NCBI GenBank assembly: GCA_913774955.1
Contig: CAJYKV010000008.1
Location: forward strand, 124,001-188,000
DNA length: 64,000 bases
Direction: 5' to 3'
From: an uncultured Acidovorax sp.
Lineage (GTDB): Bacteria; Pseudomonadota; Gammaproteobacteria; Burkholderiales; Burkholderiaceae_C
Below the pieces are notes generated by a model, which searched no databases, had not been told where the DNA came from, and was given only the letters and a program-made list of their open reading frames with translations. This document shows positions 20,336 through 29,550 of the stretch, piece after piece; positions within the stretch are counted from its first letter, which is position 1; each line of letters starts with the position of its first letter. The translations under genes and the position numbers were made by a program.

Positions 20336-22024
20336 ATGGAACGGATCTGGCTGAAGAACTACCCGCCCGGCGTGCCGCACGAGGTCGATCCCGGGCGCTA
20401 CCGCTCGGTGGCGCACCTGCTGGAGGAATCGCTGGAGCGCCATGCCGCCCATCCGTTCTCGGTCTGCATGGAGCAATGGATGGACTATGCGGAGCTCGGC
20501 CGGCTGAGCGCGCGGCTGGGCGCATGGCTGCAGGCCCAGGGGCTGGCGCAGGGCGCGCGCGTGGCGATCATGCTGCCCAACGTGCCGCAGTTCGCCGTGG
20601 CCATGGCCGCCGTGCTGCGCGCCGGCTACACCTGCGTGAACGTGAATCCGCTCTACACCCCGCGCGAGCTGGAGCACCAGTTGCGCGACTCCGGCGCGGA
20701 GGCGATCGTCATCCTCGAGAACTTCGCGCGCACGCTCTCCGAGGTGGTGGAGCGCACGGCCGTGAAGCACGTGGTGATCACCGCGCTGGGCGATCTGCTC
20801 GGGCCCGTGCGCGGACGCTGGCTCACCTTCGCGGTGCGGCACCTCGCGCGCATGGTGCCGGCGTTCGATCTGCCGCTGTCGGGCGGCCGGCGCGTGACGC
20901 CGCTGCCCGCGGCCCTGGCCGACGGTGCGCGGCACACGCTGGCGCCCAGCACCGCGACGCTCGACTCCGCCGCGTTCCTGCAGTACACGGGCGGCACCAC
21001 CGGCCTCTCGAAGGGCGCGGTGCTCACGCACCGCAACATCGTGGCGGCCACGCTGCAGGCCGAGGCCTGGTTCACGCCCGCGCTGGCCCGCATCGGCGAC
21101 GTGCGCCAGGCCAACAGCATCGCCGCGCTGCCGCTCTACCACATCTTCGCGCTCACGCTGTGCCTGCTGGCGATCCGCCAGGGCTCGCACCTCACGCTGA
21201 TCCCGAACCCGCGCGACATCCCGAAGTTCGTGGCAGTGTTGAAGAAGCGGCCCTTCCACATGATGCCCGCGGTGAACACCCTGTTCAACGCGCTGCTGCA
21301 GAACGCGGAGTTCCGCGCGCTCGACTTCTCGCACCTGTGCGTGTCGCAGGCCGGCGGCATGGCCGCATCGGAAAGCACCGCGCTGCAGTGGCAGAAGGTG
21401 ACGGGCAACACCATGATCGAAGGCTGGGGCATGAGCGAGACCTGCGCCATCGGCACCAACAATCCCGTCGACAACACGGAGTTCACCGGCACCATCGGCC
21501 TGCCGCTGCCGGGCATCGACATCGCGATCAAGGACGATGCGGGCGAGAGCCTGCCGGTGGGACAGTCGGGCGAAATCTGCATCCGCGGCCCCAACGTGAT
21601 GTCCGGCTACTACCAGCAGCCCGAGGAGAACGCCCGCGCCTTCACGGCCGACGGCTTCCTGCGCACGGGCGACATCGGCGTGATGGACGATCAGGGCCGC
21701 ACGCGCATCATCGACCGCAAGAAGGACATGATCCTCGTCTCCGGCTTCAACGTGTTCCCCAACGAGCTGGAGCAGGTGATCGCGCTGTGCCCGGGCGTGC
21801 TGGAATGCGCCGCCGTCGGGGTGCCGGACGAGAAGCAGGGCGAAGCGATCAAGGTCTTCGTGGTGCGCAGCGACCCCGCGCTCACCGAAGAGGCGGTGAT
21901 GCGCTACTGCCACGAACAGCTCACCGGCTACAAGCGGCCGCGCCACATCGAGTTCCGCGACGCGCTGCCCAAGACCAACGTGGGCAAGATCCTGCGGCGC
22001 GAACTGCGCGGCCCTGCGGCCTGA
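20336..22024 (+). CDS. fadD: long-chain-fatty-acid--CoA ligase
   Basis: This 562-residue AMP-forming enzyme activates fatty acids to acyl-CoA. The ATP/AMP signature YTGGTTGLSKGAVLTHRN, the motif EGWGMSETCAIG, the adenylate-binding TGDIGVMDDQGRTRIIDRKKD (a landmark region, not a full quote) and the C-terminal lysine in LPKTNVGKILRREL are all present. It resembles FadD of beta-oxidation closely. AAGGAAAGACATCC precedes the ATG at 20336. A divergent lipase-like hydrolase upstream would fit lipid use. Confidence 0.93.
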   Translation: MERIWLKNYPPGVPHEVDPGRYRSVAHLLEESLERHAAHPFSVCMEQWMDYAELGRLSARLGAWLQAQGLAQGARVAIMLPNVPQFAVAMAAVLRAGYTCVNVNPLYTPRELEHQLRDSGAEAIVILENFARTLSEVVERTAVKHVVITALGDLLGPVRGRWLTFAVRHLARMVPAFDLPLSGGRRVTPLPAALADGARHTLAPSTATLDSAAFLQYTGGTTGLSKGAVLTHRNIVAATLQAEAWFTPALARIGDVRQANSIAALPLYHIFALTLCLLAIRQGSHLTLIPNPRDIPKFVAVLKKRPFHMMPAVNTLFNALLQNAEFRALDFSHLCVSQAGGMAASESTALQWQKVTGNTMIEGWGMSETCAIGTNNPVDNTEFTGTIGLPLPGIDIAIKDDAGESLPVGQSGEICIRGPNVMSGYYQQPEENARAFTADGFLRTGDIGVMDDQGRTRIIDRKKDMILVSGFNVFPNELEQVIALCPGVLECAAVGVPDEKQGEAIKVFVVRSDPALTEEAVMRYCHEQLTGYKRPRHIEFRDALPKTNVGKILRRELRGPAA

Positions 22025-22102
22025 ACCCCTGCCCCGGAAGGCTTGACAGGCGCAGGGCGCGGTGGCGACAGTGGTGGCCCATTTGAACGCCAGGGAGATT
22101 TC

Positions 22103-23011
22103 ATGGACAGCCTCCGTATCCGCCACCGCTTTCGTTCCCACCTGCTCGGCCCGCTGACCGCGGCCTGCACGCTCTTCGCCGCGGCCGTGCCCGCGCTCGC
22201 GCAGACGGCGAACGCCCCGCCGGTCGAGCCCGAGCCGGGCATGTGGGCCTTCGATGGCGAACTGAACGGCAAGCCGGGCCGCAGCCTGCAGATCGACATG
22301 CAGAACGGCCGGGCGATGATCGTGTCGTACCTGGGCTACCGCGGGGACGGAAGCGCCGTCTTCCTGCAGGCCAGCGGGCTGCGCGCCACCGATTCCTCCG
22401 CCTTCCAGGGCACGCTGCAGGAATTCCGCAACGGCCCCGCGATAGGCATCGGCGGCAGCGCCAGCGCCGGGGAACTGGCGGCCAACACCGGACCGATCCA
22501 GATCACGTTCGATTCGGCCACCACCGGCACCGTGACGCTGCCCGGCGACGTGCCGCGCCGCATTTCGCGCTTCCACTACGAGGAGTACCCGATCCGCTTC
22601 AGTAACCAGTTCGCGGTGTACGGGAATTTCGACCGCTTCGTGGGCGCCATCGTGCCGGTCACGCTCGACATCAAGGCGGAAAACGGCGTGTTCACGATGC
22701 AGTACATCCACACCGGAACGGCGCAGTGCAATTTCAACGGCACCTATCGCCTGGCGGGCGGCGGGCTGCAATCCGAGGGCAAGGTGGCCTGCAACAGCAG
22801 CCTGGCAGGGCCGGCCGACGGCACCTACCGGATCGAGAGCCTCACCGTCAGCCGCACCGGCATGGTCACGGGCCGGTTGTACATGTTGCGTGACCTGCAG
22901 CTGTACGCACGGGTGGACTTCGCGGGGGCCTGCCTCAACAGCCGTGGGGCGGTTTTCGCGGCGGGCGGCCGCCCGGGATGCGGTGCCGCGGACCTGGGCC
23001 TGCAGCCCTGA
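22103..23011 (+). CDS. secreted protein of unknown function
   Basis: I do not recognise this 302-residue protein. It has a signal peptide (LLGPLTAACTLFAAAVPALAQ) and a mature part that looks beta-rich (GMWAFDGELNGKPGRSLQ, YRGDGSAVFLQASG, TGTVTLPGDVP). Four cysteines follow in the C-terminal third (QCNFNG, VACNSS, ACLNSR, PGCGAAD), which could form two disulfides. The ATG at 22103 has GGGAGA nine bases upstream. It ends in a strong terminator and is separated from the ribose operon, so it is probably a single-gene unit, perhaps reading through from fadD 78 bases upstream. Confidence 0.8.
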   Translation: MDSLRIRHRFRSHLLGPLTAACTLFAAAVPALAQTANAPPVEPEPGMWAFDGELNGKPGRSLQIDMQNGRAMIVSYLGYRGDGSAVFLQASGLRATDSSAFQGTLQEFRNGPAIGIGGSASAGELAANTGPIQITFDSATTGTVTLPGDVPRRISRFHYEEYPIRFSNQFAVYGNFDRFVGAIVPVTLDIKAENGVFTMQYIHTGTAQCNFNGTYRLAGGGLQSEGKVACNSSLAGPADGTYRIESLTVSRTGMVTGRLYMLRDLQLYARVDFAGACLNSRGAVFAAGGRPGCGAADLGLQP

Positions 23012-23080
23012 ACGGAGACGGCCTGGCCCACGGGCACCATCGCAGGCCGTGACGGCTGTCGCGCAGGCCTGCGGCACCAC

Positions 23081-23113
23081 GGGGTGCGGTCCATGACCGC
23101 GCCCCTTTTTTTT
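23081..23113 (+). terminator. strong rho-independent terminator
   Basis: An 11-base-pair stem (GGGGTGCGGTC with GACCGCGCCCC, one G-U pair, three-base loop CAT) is followed by eight T. It lies 70 bases after the secreted-protein gene and isolates it from the ribose operon. Confidence 0.9.
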
Positions 23114-23181
23114 GCGTCCATATGTAAACATCGCCCCTCCTCCGGACGAAACGGGCAAGTAACTCCCTGACCAACGGATGA

Positions 23182-23197
23182 GCGCAAACGTTTGCGC
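23182..23197. promoter_or_regulatory. rbsO1: LacI-family operator upstream of rbsB (site 1)
   Basis: GCGCAAACGTTTGCGC is a perfect 16-base palindrome with the central CG of LacI/GalR-family operators, identical in type to RbsR sites. It lies 110 bases before rbsB. The operon encodes its own LacI-family repressor, the likely ligand. Confidence 0.85.
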
Positions 23198-23207
23198 AAA
23201 CGTTTTC
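23196..23207. promoter_or_regulatory. second, imperfect LacI-family operator half-overlapping the first
   Basis: GCAAACGTTTTC is the same palindrome with one mismatch, centred 12 bases from the first site. The sequence TAACAT at 23214-23219 just downstream could be the -10 element, which would put both operators over the -35 region. Confidence 0.55.
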
Positions 23208-23307
23208 TTTGATTAACATAGCGGCCGCGCACGCGCCGCCAACGGAAGCCGGAGGCGCCTGCTGCCGACTTATTCTCTTTTTTCCGCCATACCCACAGGA
23301 GACATCC

Positions 23308-24264
23308 ATGCCCTTGAACCGCCGCACCCTCCAGACCGCCGCCGTGCTGGCCCTCGCCGGTGGCCTGCTCGCGCAGCCCGCCTTCGCGCAGGACAAGCCG
23401 AAGGTCGCGCTGGTGATGAAGTCGCTCGCCAACGAGTTCTTCCGCACCATGGAGGACGGCGCCAAGGCGCACCAGAAGGCCCATGCCGGCGACTACACGC
23501 TGCTTGCCAACGGCATCAAGAACGAGACCGACACCGCCGCGCAGATCAAGATGATCGAGCAGGCCGTGGCGCAGAAGGTGAGCGCGATCGTGCTCGCGCC
23601 CGCCGACTCCAAGGCCCTGGTGCCCGCCGTCAAGGCGGCCGTGGACAAGGGCATCCTCGTGGTCAACATCGACAACCGACTGGACACCGACGCGCTCAAG
23701 GAAAAGAGCCTGAACGTGCCGTTCGTCGGCCCGGACAACCGTGCCGGCGCCAAGCTGGTGGGCGACTACCTGGCCAAGCAGCTGAAGGCCGGCGACAAGG
23801 TCGGCATCATCGAAGGCGTCTCGACCACCTTCAACGCGCAGCAGCGCACGCTGGGCTTCCAGGACGCGATGAAGGCCGCCAACATCACCGTGGTGGGCGT
23901 GCAGTCCGGCCAGTGGGAGATCGAGAAGGGCAACACCGTGGCCGCGGGCATGCTGCGCGAGCACCCCGACCTCGTGGCGCTGCTCGCCGGCAACGACAGC
24001 ATGGCGCTGGGCGCCGTGGCCGCCGTGAAGGCCGCCGGCAAGACCGGCAAGGTGCAGGTGGTGGGCTACGACAACATCAACGCCATCAAGCCGATGCTGG
24101 CCGACGGCCGCGTGCTCGCCACGGCCGACCAGTACGCCGCCAAGCAGGCCGTGTTCGGCATCGAGATGGCGCTGAAGGCGCTCGCCGCCAAGACGCCGCA
24201 GGCCCAGCTGCCCGCCGAGGTGAAGACCGACGTGGTGCTGGTGACCAAGGGCTCCGGCAAGTAA
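23308..24264 (+). CDS. rbsB: ribose ABC transporter, periplasmic binding protein
   Basis: This 318-residue protein has a signal peptide (LQTAAVLALAGGLLAQPAFAQ) and a type I periplasmic sugar-binding fold starting KPKVALVMKSLANEFF, with VNIDNRLDTDAL and LLAGNDSMALGAV. It delivers pentose to the RbsAC membrane complex. CAGGAGACATCC precedes the ATG at 23308. Ribose is assigned because rbsK and rbsD are in the same operon. A 196-base gap with a hairpin follows it, unlike the tight overlaps further downstream. Confidence 0.92.
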   Translation: MPLNRRTLQTAAVLALAGGLLAQPAFAQDKPKVALVMKSLANEFFRTMEDGAKAHQKAHAGDYTLLANGIKNETDTAAQIKMIEQAVAQKVSAIVLAPADSKALVPAVKAAVDKGILVVNIDNRLDTDALKEKSLNVPFVGPDNRAGAKLVGDYLAKQLKAGDKVGIIEGVSTTFNAQQRTLGFQDAMKAANITVVGVQSGQWEIEKGNTVAAGMLREHPDLVALLAGNDSMALGAVAAVKAAGKTGKVQVVGYDNINAIKPMLADGRVLATADQYAAKQAVFGIEMALKALAAKTPQAQLPAEVKTDVVLVTKGSGK

Positions 24265-24274
24265 ACCGGCTCCA

Positions 24275-24290
24275 CGCGGCATCCGCCGCG
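24275..24290 (+). terminator. intra-operon hairpin after rbsB
   Basis: CGCGGC and GCCGCG pair around a 4-base loop, 11 bases after the rbsB stop. There is no clean T tract. Such hairpins often protect the binding-protein message and reduce transcription into the downstream genes. Confidence 0.4.
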
Positions 24291-24460
24291 CGCGGTGCTT
24301 TCGCCTGCCGGCGCTGCACCGGCGCGCCCGCTGCCGCCGCCGCGCCGCTTTCAGCCCGCACCGCACGGCGCGGCGCGGGGCCCAACGCCCTGCCGCCCGT
24401 CCGGCACCCGCGCCGGCGCCGGCGCGTGCGGATTTCACTTTCTTTTCGGGATCGCTCACC

Positions 24461-26107
24461 GTGGCCGATCACACTCCAGACACCGCCGCTCCGCCGGCCC
24501 CATCGCCCGCGTCCGCGCCGCTCCTCGAAATGCTCGGCGTGGGCAAGGACTACCACACCACCACCGTGCTGCACGGGGTAACGCTGTCGCTGCATGCGGG
24601 CGAAGTGCTGGCGCTCACCGGCGAGAACGGCGCGGGCAAGAGCACGCTGTCCAAGATCCTCTGCGGGCTGGAGCCCGCGACGCGCGGCAGCCTGCGCCTG
24701 GCGGGCGAGCCCTACGCCCCGGCCTCGCGCCGCGATGCCGAGCACCAGGGCGTGCGCATGGTGATGCAGGAGCTGGGCCTGGTGCCCACGCTGACCGTGG
24801 CCGAGAACCTGCTCATGGGCCGCCTGCCGCACCGCATGGGCTGGCTGCGCCGGGGAGCGATGCACGACGCGGCCCGCCGCCAGCTCGCCAAGATCGGCCT
24901 CACCGGCATCGATCCGGCCACGCCGGTGTCGCGCCTGGGGATAGGCCAGCAGCAGATGGTGGAGATCGCCCGCAACCTGCAGGACGACACCCGCATCCTG
25001 GTGCTCGACGAGCCCACGGCGATGCTCACGCCGCGCGAGACCAACTACCTGTTCGAGCAGATCGCGCGCCTCACGGCCCGCGGCGTGGCCATCATCTACG
25101 TCTCCCACCGGCTGGAGGAGCTGCGCCGCATCGCCGACCGCGTGGCGGTGCTGCGCGACGGCGCGCTGGTGGATGCCCGCCCGATGGCTGGCCTCTCCGA
25201 AGCCGACCTCGTGCAGCGCATGGTGGGGCGCGCGGTGAACGACCTGGAGCACCGCCCGCGCCGCCCGGCCGGCCCGGTGGCGATGCGCGTGGACGGCGTC
25301 GGCCGCGGCACGGCGGTGCAGGACGTGAGCCTCACGCTGCATGCCGGCGAGGTGTTCGGCATCGCCGGCCTCGTGGGATCGGGCCGCACCGAGCTGCTGC
25401 GCCTGCTCTTCGGCGCCGACCGCGCGGACCGCGGCAGCGTCACGCTGGCGGCCGGCACCGCTTCCTCTTCCGCCGCTGGCGCGCCTGTGCCGGAACGCAC
25501 CTACGAACGCGGCTTCCGGTCGCCGCTGGCCGCCATCGCGGCCGGCATCGGCCTGGTGAGCGAGGACCGCAAGTCGCAGGGCCTGTTGCTCACGCAGCCG
25601 ATCCGCGTGAACGCCACGCTGTCGGACCTGTCCGCCGTGTCGCGCGCGGGCTGGCTGCGCCGCGCGCACGAAAGCGCCGTGGTGCAGGGCTTCATCCGCA
25701 CGCTGCGCGTGCGCTGCCGCGGGCCGGAACAGCCGGTGGGGCAGCTCTCGGGCGGCAACCAGCAGAAGGTGGTGTTCGCGCGCTGGCTGCACCGCGACGG
25801 TCGCGTGCTGCTGCTCGACGAGCCCACGCGCGGCGTGGACGTGGGCGCGCGCGCCGACCTGTACGCCGAACTCGACCGCATGGCCACCGAGGGCCGCGCT
25901 CTGCTGATGGTGTCGTCCGACCTGCGCGAGCTGATGGCCATGGCCGACCGCATCGGCGTGATGAGCGGCGGCCGGCTGGTCGCCGTGTTCGAACGCGGCG
26001 AATGGACCGAGCAGTCGCTGCTGGCCGCCGCGTTCTCCGACACCGAAGACCGCCCGCGCGCCGAGGGCGCCGGTTCCGCATCCCTCCTTTCTCCCGCTTC
26101 CGCATGA
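24461..26107 (+). CDS. rbsA: ribose ABC transporter, ATP-binding protein (two ABC domains)
   Basis: This 548-residue protein carries two ABC domains in tandem. The first (about 22-260) has the Walker A GENGAGKST, the signature-like LGIGQQQMVEIAR and the Walker B ILVLDEPTA. The second (about 275-510) has the degenerate Walker A GLVGSGRTE usual for RbsA/MglA, then LSGGNQQKVVFARWL and LLLDEPTRGVD. Translation starts at a GTG. Its stop overlaps the permease start (ATGA). It powers sugar import at the inner membrane. Confidence 0.93.
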   Translation: MADHTPDTAAPPAPSPASAPLLEMLGVGKDYHTTTVLHGVTLSLHAGEVLALTGENGAGKSTLSKILCGLEPATRGSLRLAGEPYAPASRRDAEHQGVRMVMQELGLVPTLTVAENLLMGRLPHRMGWLRRGAMHDAARRQLAKIGLTGIDPATPVSRLGIGQQQMVEIARNLQDDTRILVLDEPTAMLTPRETNYLFEQIARLTARGVAIIYVSHRLEELRRIADRVAVLRDGALVDARPMAGLSEADLVQRMVGRAVNDLEHRPRRPAGPVAMRVDGVGRGTAVQDVSLTLHAGEVFGIAGLVGSGRTELLRLLFGADRADRGSVTLAAGTASSSAAGAPVPERTYERGFRSPLAAIAAGIGLVSEDRKSQGLLLTQPIRVNATLSDLSAVSRAGWLRRAHESAVVQGFIRTLRVRCRGPEQPVGQLSGGNQQKVVFARWLHRDGRVLLLDEPTRGVDVGARADLYAELDRMATEGRALLMVSSDLRELMAMADRIGVMSGGRLVAVFERGEWTEQSLLAAAFSDTEDRPRAEGAGSASLLSPASA

Positions 26108-27099
26108 CCGCCACCACGCCCCCCCCTTCCGCTCCCGCCGCCGCCGCGCCGTCCGTGCCGCTCTGGCGCACGCAGCTGGGCACCTACCTGGGCCTCGCGA
26201 TCGTGCTGGCCGGCATGGTCGGGCTCTTCTCCTGGCTCTCCGAATACTTCTGGAGCGCCGAGACCTTCGTCACCATCGCCAACGAGATTCCCGCGCTCGC
26301 GGTGATGGCCGTGGGCATGACCTTCGTGCTCATCATCGCGGGCATCGACCTGTCGGTCGGCTCGGTGATGGCGCTGTCGGCCGCCACCTCGGCCGCGGCC
26401 ATCCTGCAGTGGGGCTGGAGCGTGCCGGCCGCGGCGGCGCTGGCGCTCGCCACGGGCCTGGTGTGCGGCACCATCACCGGCGCCGTGTCGGTGGCCTGGC
26501 GGCTGCCGTCCTTCATCGTGTCGCTGGGCATGCTGGAGGCGGTGCGCGGCAGCGCCTACCTGGTGACGGATTCGCGCACGCAGTACGTGGGCGATGCGAT
26601 CTCCTGGCTCGCCGCGCCCGTGGTGGCCGGCATCTCGACGGCCTTCGGCATCGCGCTGCTGATCGTGGTGGTGGCGCAGCTGGTGCTGTCGCGCACCGTG
26701 TTCGGCCGCTGCATGGTGGGCATCGGCACCAACGAGGAGGCCATGCGCCTGGCGGGCGTCGATCCGCGCCCGATCCGCATCGCGGTGTTCGCGCTCACCG
26801 GCCTGCTGGCGGGCCTCGCGGGACTGATGCAGTCGGCGCGCCTGGAGGCGGCCGACCCGAACGCCGGCGCCGGCATGGAGCTGCAGGTGATCGCGGCCGT
26901 CGTGATCGGCGGCACCAGCCTCATGGGCGGGCGCGGCTCGGTGGTGACCACGGCCTTCGGCGTGCTCATCATCGCGGTGCTGGAGGCCGGCCTCGCGCAG
27001 ATCGGCGCGAGCGAGCCCAGCAAGCGCATCATCACCGGCTGCGTGATCGTGGCCGCCGTCATCATCGACACGCTGCGGCAGCGCCGCGCGGCCGTCTGA
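26104..27099 (+). CDS. rbsC: ribose ABC transporter, permease
   Basis: This 331-residue inner-membrane protein has about eight to ten hydrophobic helices and the family blocks AVGMTFVLIIAGIDLSVGS and GGTSLMGGRGSV. The Pro/Ala-rich first 20 residues precede the first helix. The start at 26104 overlaps the rbsA stop by four bases, so it is translationally coupled. It forms the sugar channel together with RbsA. Confidence 0.93.
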   Translation: MTATTPPPSAPAAAAPSVPLWRTQLGTYLGLAIVLAGMVGLFSWLSEYFWSAETFVTIANEIPALAVMAVGMTFVLIIAGIDLSVGSVMALSAATSAAAILQWGWSVPAAAALALATGLVCGTITGAVSVAWRLPSFIVSLGMLEAVRGSAYLVTDSRTQYVGDAISWLAAPVVAGISTAFGIALLIVVVAQLVLSRTVFGRCMVGIGTNEEAMRLAGVDPRPIRIAVFALTGLLAGLAGLMQSARLEAADPNAGAGMELQVIAAVVIGGTSLMGGRGSVVTTAFGVLIIAVLEAGLAQIGASEPSKRIITGCVIVAAVIIDTLRQRRAAV

Positions 27100-27115
27100 C
27101 GCAGCGCGCACGCAG

Positions 27116-28177
27116 ATGGCGACCATCAAGGACGTGGCGCGGCGGGCGGGCGTCTCCGTCACCACGGTATCGCACGTGGTGAACAGCACGCGGCACGTGA
27201 GCGCCGAGGGGCGCAACCGCGTGGAGGCCGCGATCCGCGACCTGGGCTACGTGCCCAGCGCGATCGCGCGCAGCCTCAAGAGCAACCACACGCGCACGCT
27301 CGGGATGCTGATCCCCAACAGCTCCAACCCGTACTTCGCGGAGGTGGTGCACAGCGTGGAGAACCACTGCTTCGGCGCGGGCTACAACCTCATCCTCTGC
27401 AACACGCACGACGACGCGCACCGCCAGGCCTCCTACCTGCAGGTGCTGGCCGAGCGGCGCGTGGACGGCCTGATCGTGGTCTCGACGGGGCAGGACGCCA
27501 CGCTCGCGCGCCAGCTCGAAGGGCTGAGCATTCCCACCGTGCTCGTGGACCGCGAGATCGAAGTGCCCGAGCAGCCCTGCGACCTCGTGGAGACCGCCCA
27601 CCGCGACGGCGGCCTGCTCGCCACCCGGCACCTGCTATGGCTCGGCCACCGGCGCATCGCCTGCATCGGCGGCCCCCGGGGCCTGGCGCCCAGCGAACAG
27701 CGGATCGCGGGCTGGCGGGATGCGCTCGCCGAAGCCGGCATCGACGCCGGCGGCCTGCTGTGGCACGGCGACTTCACCAGCCAGGGCGGCTACGAGGCCA
27801 TGCAGGCCGTGCTGTCGTCCCCGCAGCCGCCCACCGCCGCTTTCGTCGGCAACGACCTGATGGCCATCGGCGCGCTGTGCGCCGCGCACGAACGCGGCCT
27901 GCGCGTGCCCGAGAACCTGTCCGTCGTGGGTTTCGACGACATCGCGCTCGCCGCCTTCACCAGCCCGCCGCTCACCACGGTCGTCCAGCCCAAGCGGCAG
28001 CTCGGCAGGGCCGCGGTGGACATGCTGCTCGAACGCATCGGCAACGCGCGGCAGGACCGCCGCCAGATGCTGCTGCAGCCCGAGCTGCGCCTGCGCGCCT
28101 CCACCGCGGCGGTGTCCGCGGCCGCCGCCGCGCGGCCCGGCCCGGCCCCTGTTTCTTCCTCTTTGCCTTCCGCATGA
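27116..28177 (+). CDS. rbsR: LacI-family repressor of the ribose operon
   Basis: This 353-residue regulator has the LacI helix-turn-helix (TIKDVARRAGVSVTTVSHVVN, residues 3-22) and hinge helix, then a periplasmic-binding-like ligand domain (LGMLIPNSSNPYFAEVV, LVDREIEVPE, VGFDDIALA). It is encoded inside the operon between rbsC and rbsK. The palindromes at 23182-23207 are its likely targets, giving autoregulated repression lifted by ribose. The C-terminal 20 residues are Ala/Pro-rich and unconserved. Confidence 0.9.
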   Translation: MATIKDVARRAGVSVTTVSHVVNSTRHVSAEGRNRVEAAIRDLGYVPSAIARSLKSNHTRTLGMLIPNSSNPYFAEVVHSVENHCFGAGYNLILCNTHDDAHRQASYLQVLAERRVDGLIVVSTGQDATLARQLEGLSIPTVLVDREIEVPEQPCDLVETAHRDGGLLATRHLLWLGHRRIACIGGPRGLAPSEQRIAGWRDALAEAGIDAGGLLWHGDFTSQGGYEAMQAVLSSPQPPTAAFVGNDLMAIGALCAAHERGLRVPENLSVVGFDDIALAAFTSPPLTTVVQPKRQLGRAAVDMLLERIGNARQDRRQMLLQPELRLRASTAAVSAAAAARPGPAPVSSSLPSA

Positions 28178-29154
28178 CCGCTCCGCATCCTTCCGCCACG
28201 GGCCCTGAATCCCGCCCCGACCTGCCGCGCATCGCCGTGGTGGGCAGCCTCAACATGGACATCGTGCTGCGCGTGCCGCGCGCGCCCGGCGGCGGCGAGA
28301 CCGTGATGGCCGAATCGCTGCACCACATTCCCGGCGGCAAGGGCGGCAACCAGGCCGTGGCCTGCGCCCGGCAGGGCGCCCGGGTGCACCTGCTCGGCCG
28401 CGTGGGCGACGACGCGCACGGCGCCGCGCTGCGCGCGGCCCTGGACGCCGACGGTATCTACCATGCCGGCGTGCAGACCGACACGGAAGCGCCCACCGGC
28501 GTCGCCTGCATCACCGTGGAATCCACCGGGGAGAACCGGATCGTCGTGGTCGGCGGGGCGAACGCCCGCTTCGCGATCGATGCCGACGCGCTGGACACGG
28601 CCCTGCGCGGCGCCGACGGCCTGCTGCTGCAGTTCGAGGTGCCGCTGCCGCAGGTGCAGGCCGCCGCCGCGCGCGCCCACCAGGCCGGATGCCCCGTGGT
28701 GCTCAATCCGTCGCCGATGCAGCCCATTCCCGATACGCTGTGGCGGCTGGTGGACACGCTCGTGGCCAACGAGGTGGAGGCCGCGCTGTTCGCCGACTGC
28801 GAGGTGCGCACGCCCGAGGACGCGGCCCATGCCGCGCGGCTGCTGCGCGCGCTGGGCCCGGAGCGCGTGGTGGTCACGCTCGGCGCGGCGGGCGCCGTGG
28901 CCTGCGACGGCAGCGGCTGCCGGCACCACCCGGGCCTGCGCGTGCAGGCCGTGGACACCACCGCGGCGGGCGACACCTTCCTGGGTGCCCTGACCGTCGC
29001 GCTCGCGCGCGGCGAATCGCTCGACCTGGCGGTGCAGACAGGCGTGCGCGCCGCCGCGCTGTGCGTCACCCGCCCGGGCGCGCAACCGTCGATCCCCACG
29101 CGTGCCGAAACGGCCGCATCGCCCCTGCCCCCTGACTGGAGCCGCATCGCATGA
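28174..29154 (+). CDS. rbsK: ribokinase
   Basis: This 326-residue PfkB-family kinase phosphorylates ribose to ribose 5-phosphate in the cytoplasm. The first signature appears as VVGSLNMDIVLRV and GGKGGNQAVACAR. The second, DTTAAGDTFLGAL, carries the catalytic Asp and anion hole. The ATG at 28174 overlaps the repressor stop by four bases. About 20 unconserved residues precede the kinase fold. Confidence 0.95.
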   Translation: MTAPHPSATGPESRPDLPRIAVVGSLNMDIVLRVPRAPGGGETVMAESLHHIPGGKGGNQAVACARQGARVHLLGRVGDDAHGAALRAALDADGIYHAGVQTDTEAPTGVACITVESTGENRIVVVGGANARFAIDADALDTALRGADGLLLQFEVPLPQVQAAAARAHQAGCPVVLNPSPMQPIPDTLWRLVDTLVANEVEAALFADCEVRTPEDAAHAARLLRALGPERVVVTLGAAGAVACDGSGCRHHPGLRVQAVDTTAAGDTFLGALTVALARGESLDLAVQTGVRAAALCVTRPGAQPSIPTRAETAASPLPPDWSRIA

Positions 29155-29543
29155 AGCGCACCACCCTGCTGCACGCCGAACTCTCCCACGCCATCGCCCA
29201 GCTCGGCCACGGCGACATGATCGCCATCGGCGACGCCGGCCTGCCGATCCCCGACGGCCCGCGCCGCATCGATCTGGCCGTGTGCCCGGGCCTGCCCGCG
29301 GTGGCCGACGTGCTGCGCGCCGTGCTCTCCGAGATGCAGGTCGAGCGCGCGCTGATCGCCACCGAGGCCCTCGCCCGCGCGGACGGCGCCCTGCCCGCCT
29401 GGGCGGGCGCGCTGCCCGTGGCACCGCAGACCCTGTCGCACGAGGAATTCAAGCGCCTGCTGCGCGATGCGCGCGCCGTGGTGCGCACGGGCGAGTGCAC
29501 GCCCTATGCGAACGTGATCCTCTGCGCGGGCGTGACCTTCTGA
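29151..29543 (+). CDS. rbsD: D-ribose pyranase
   Basis: This 130-residue protein is RbsD, which interconverts beta-pyranose and beta-furanose forms of ribose so that ribokinase can use it. It has the typical start TTLLHAELSHAIAQLGHGD, the block IGDAGLPIPDG with conserved Asp, and the C-terminal RTGECTPYANVILCAGV. It overlaps rbsK by four bases (ATGA) and is the last gene of the operon. The convergent membrane-protein gene ends 7 bases later. Confidence 0.95.
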   Translation: MKRTTLLHAELSHAIAQLGHGDMIAIGDAGLPIPDGPRRIDLAVCPGLPAVADVLRAVLSEMQVERALIATEALARADGALPAWAGALPVAPQTLSHEEFKRLLRDARAVVRTGECTPYANVILCAGVTF

Positions 29544-29550
29544 CGGCCCC

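Noticed and set aside
23018-23050. 8-bp inverted repeat (ACGGCCTG/CAGGCCGT) after the secreted-protein gene
   Set aside because: It has a 17-base loop and no T tract; the terminator at 23081-23113 is far better.
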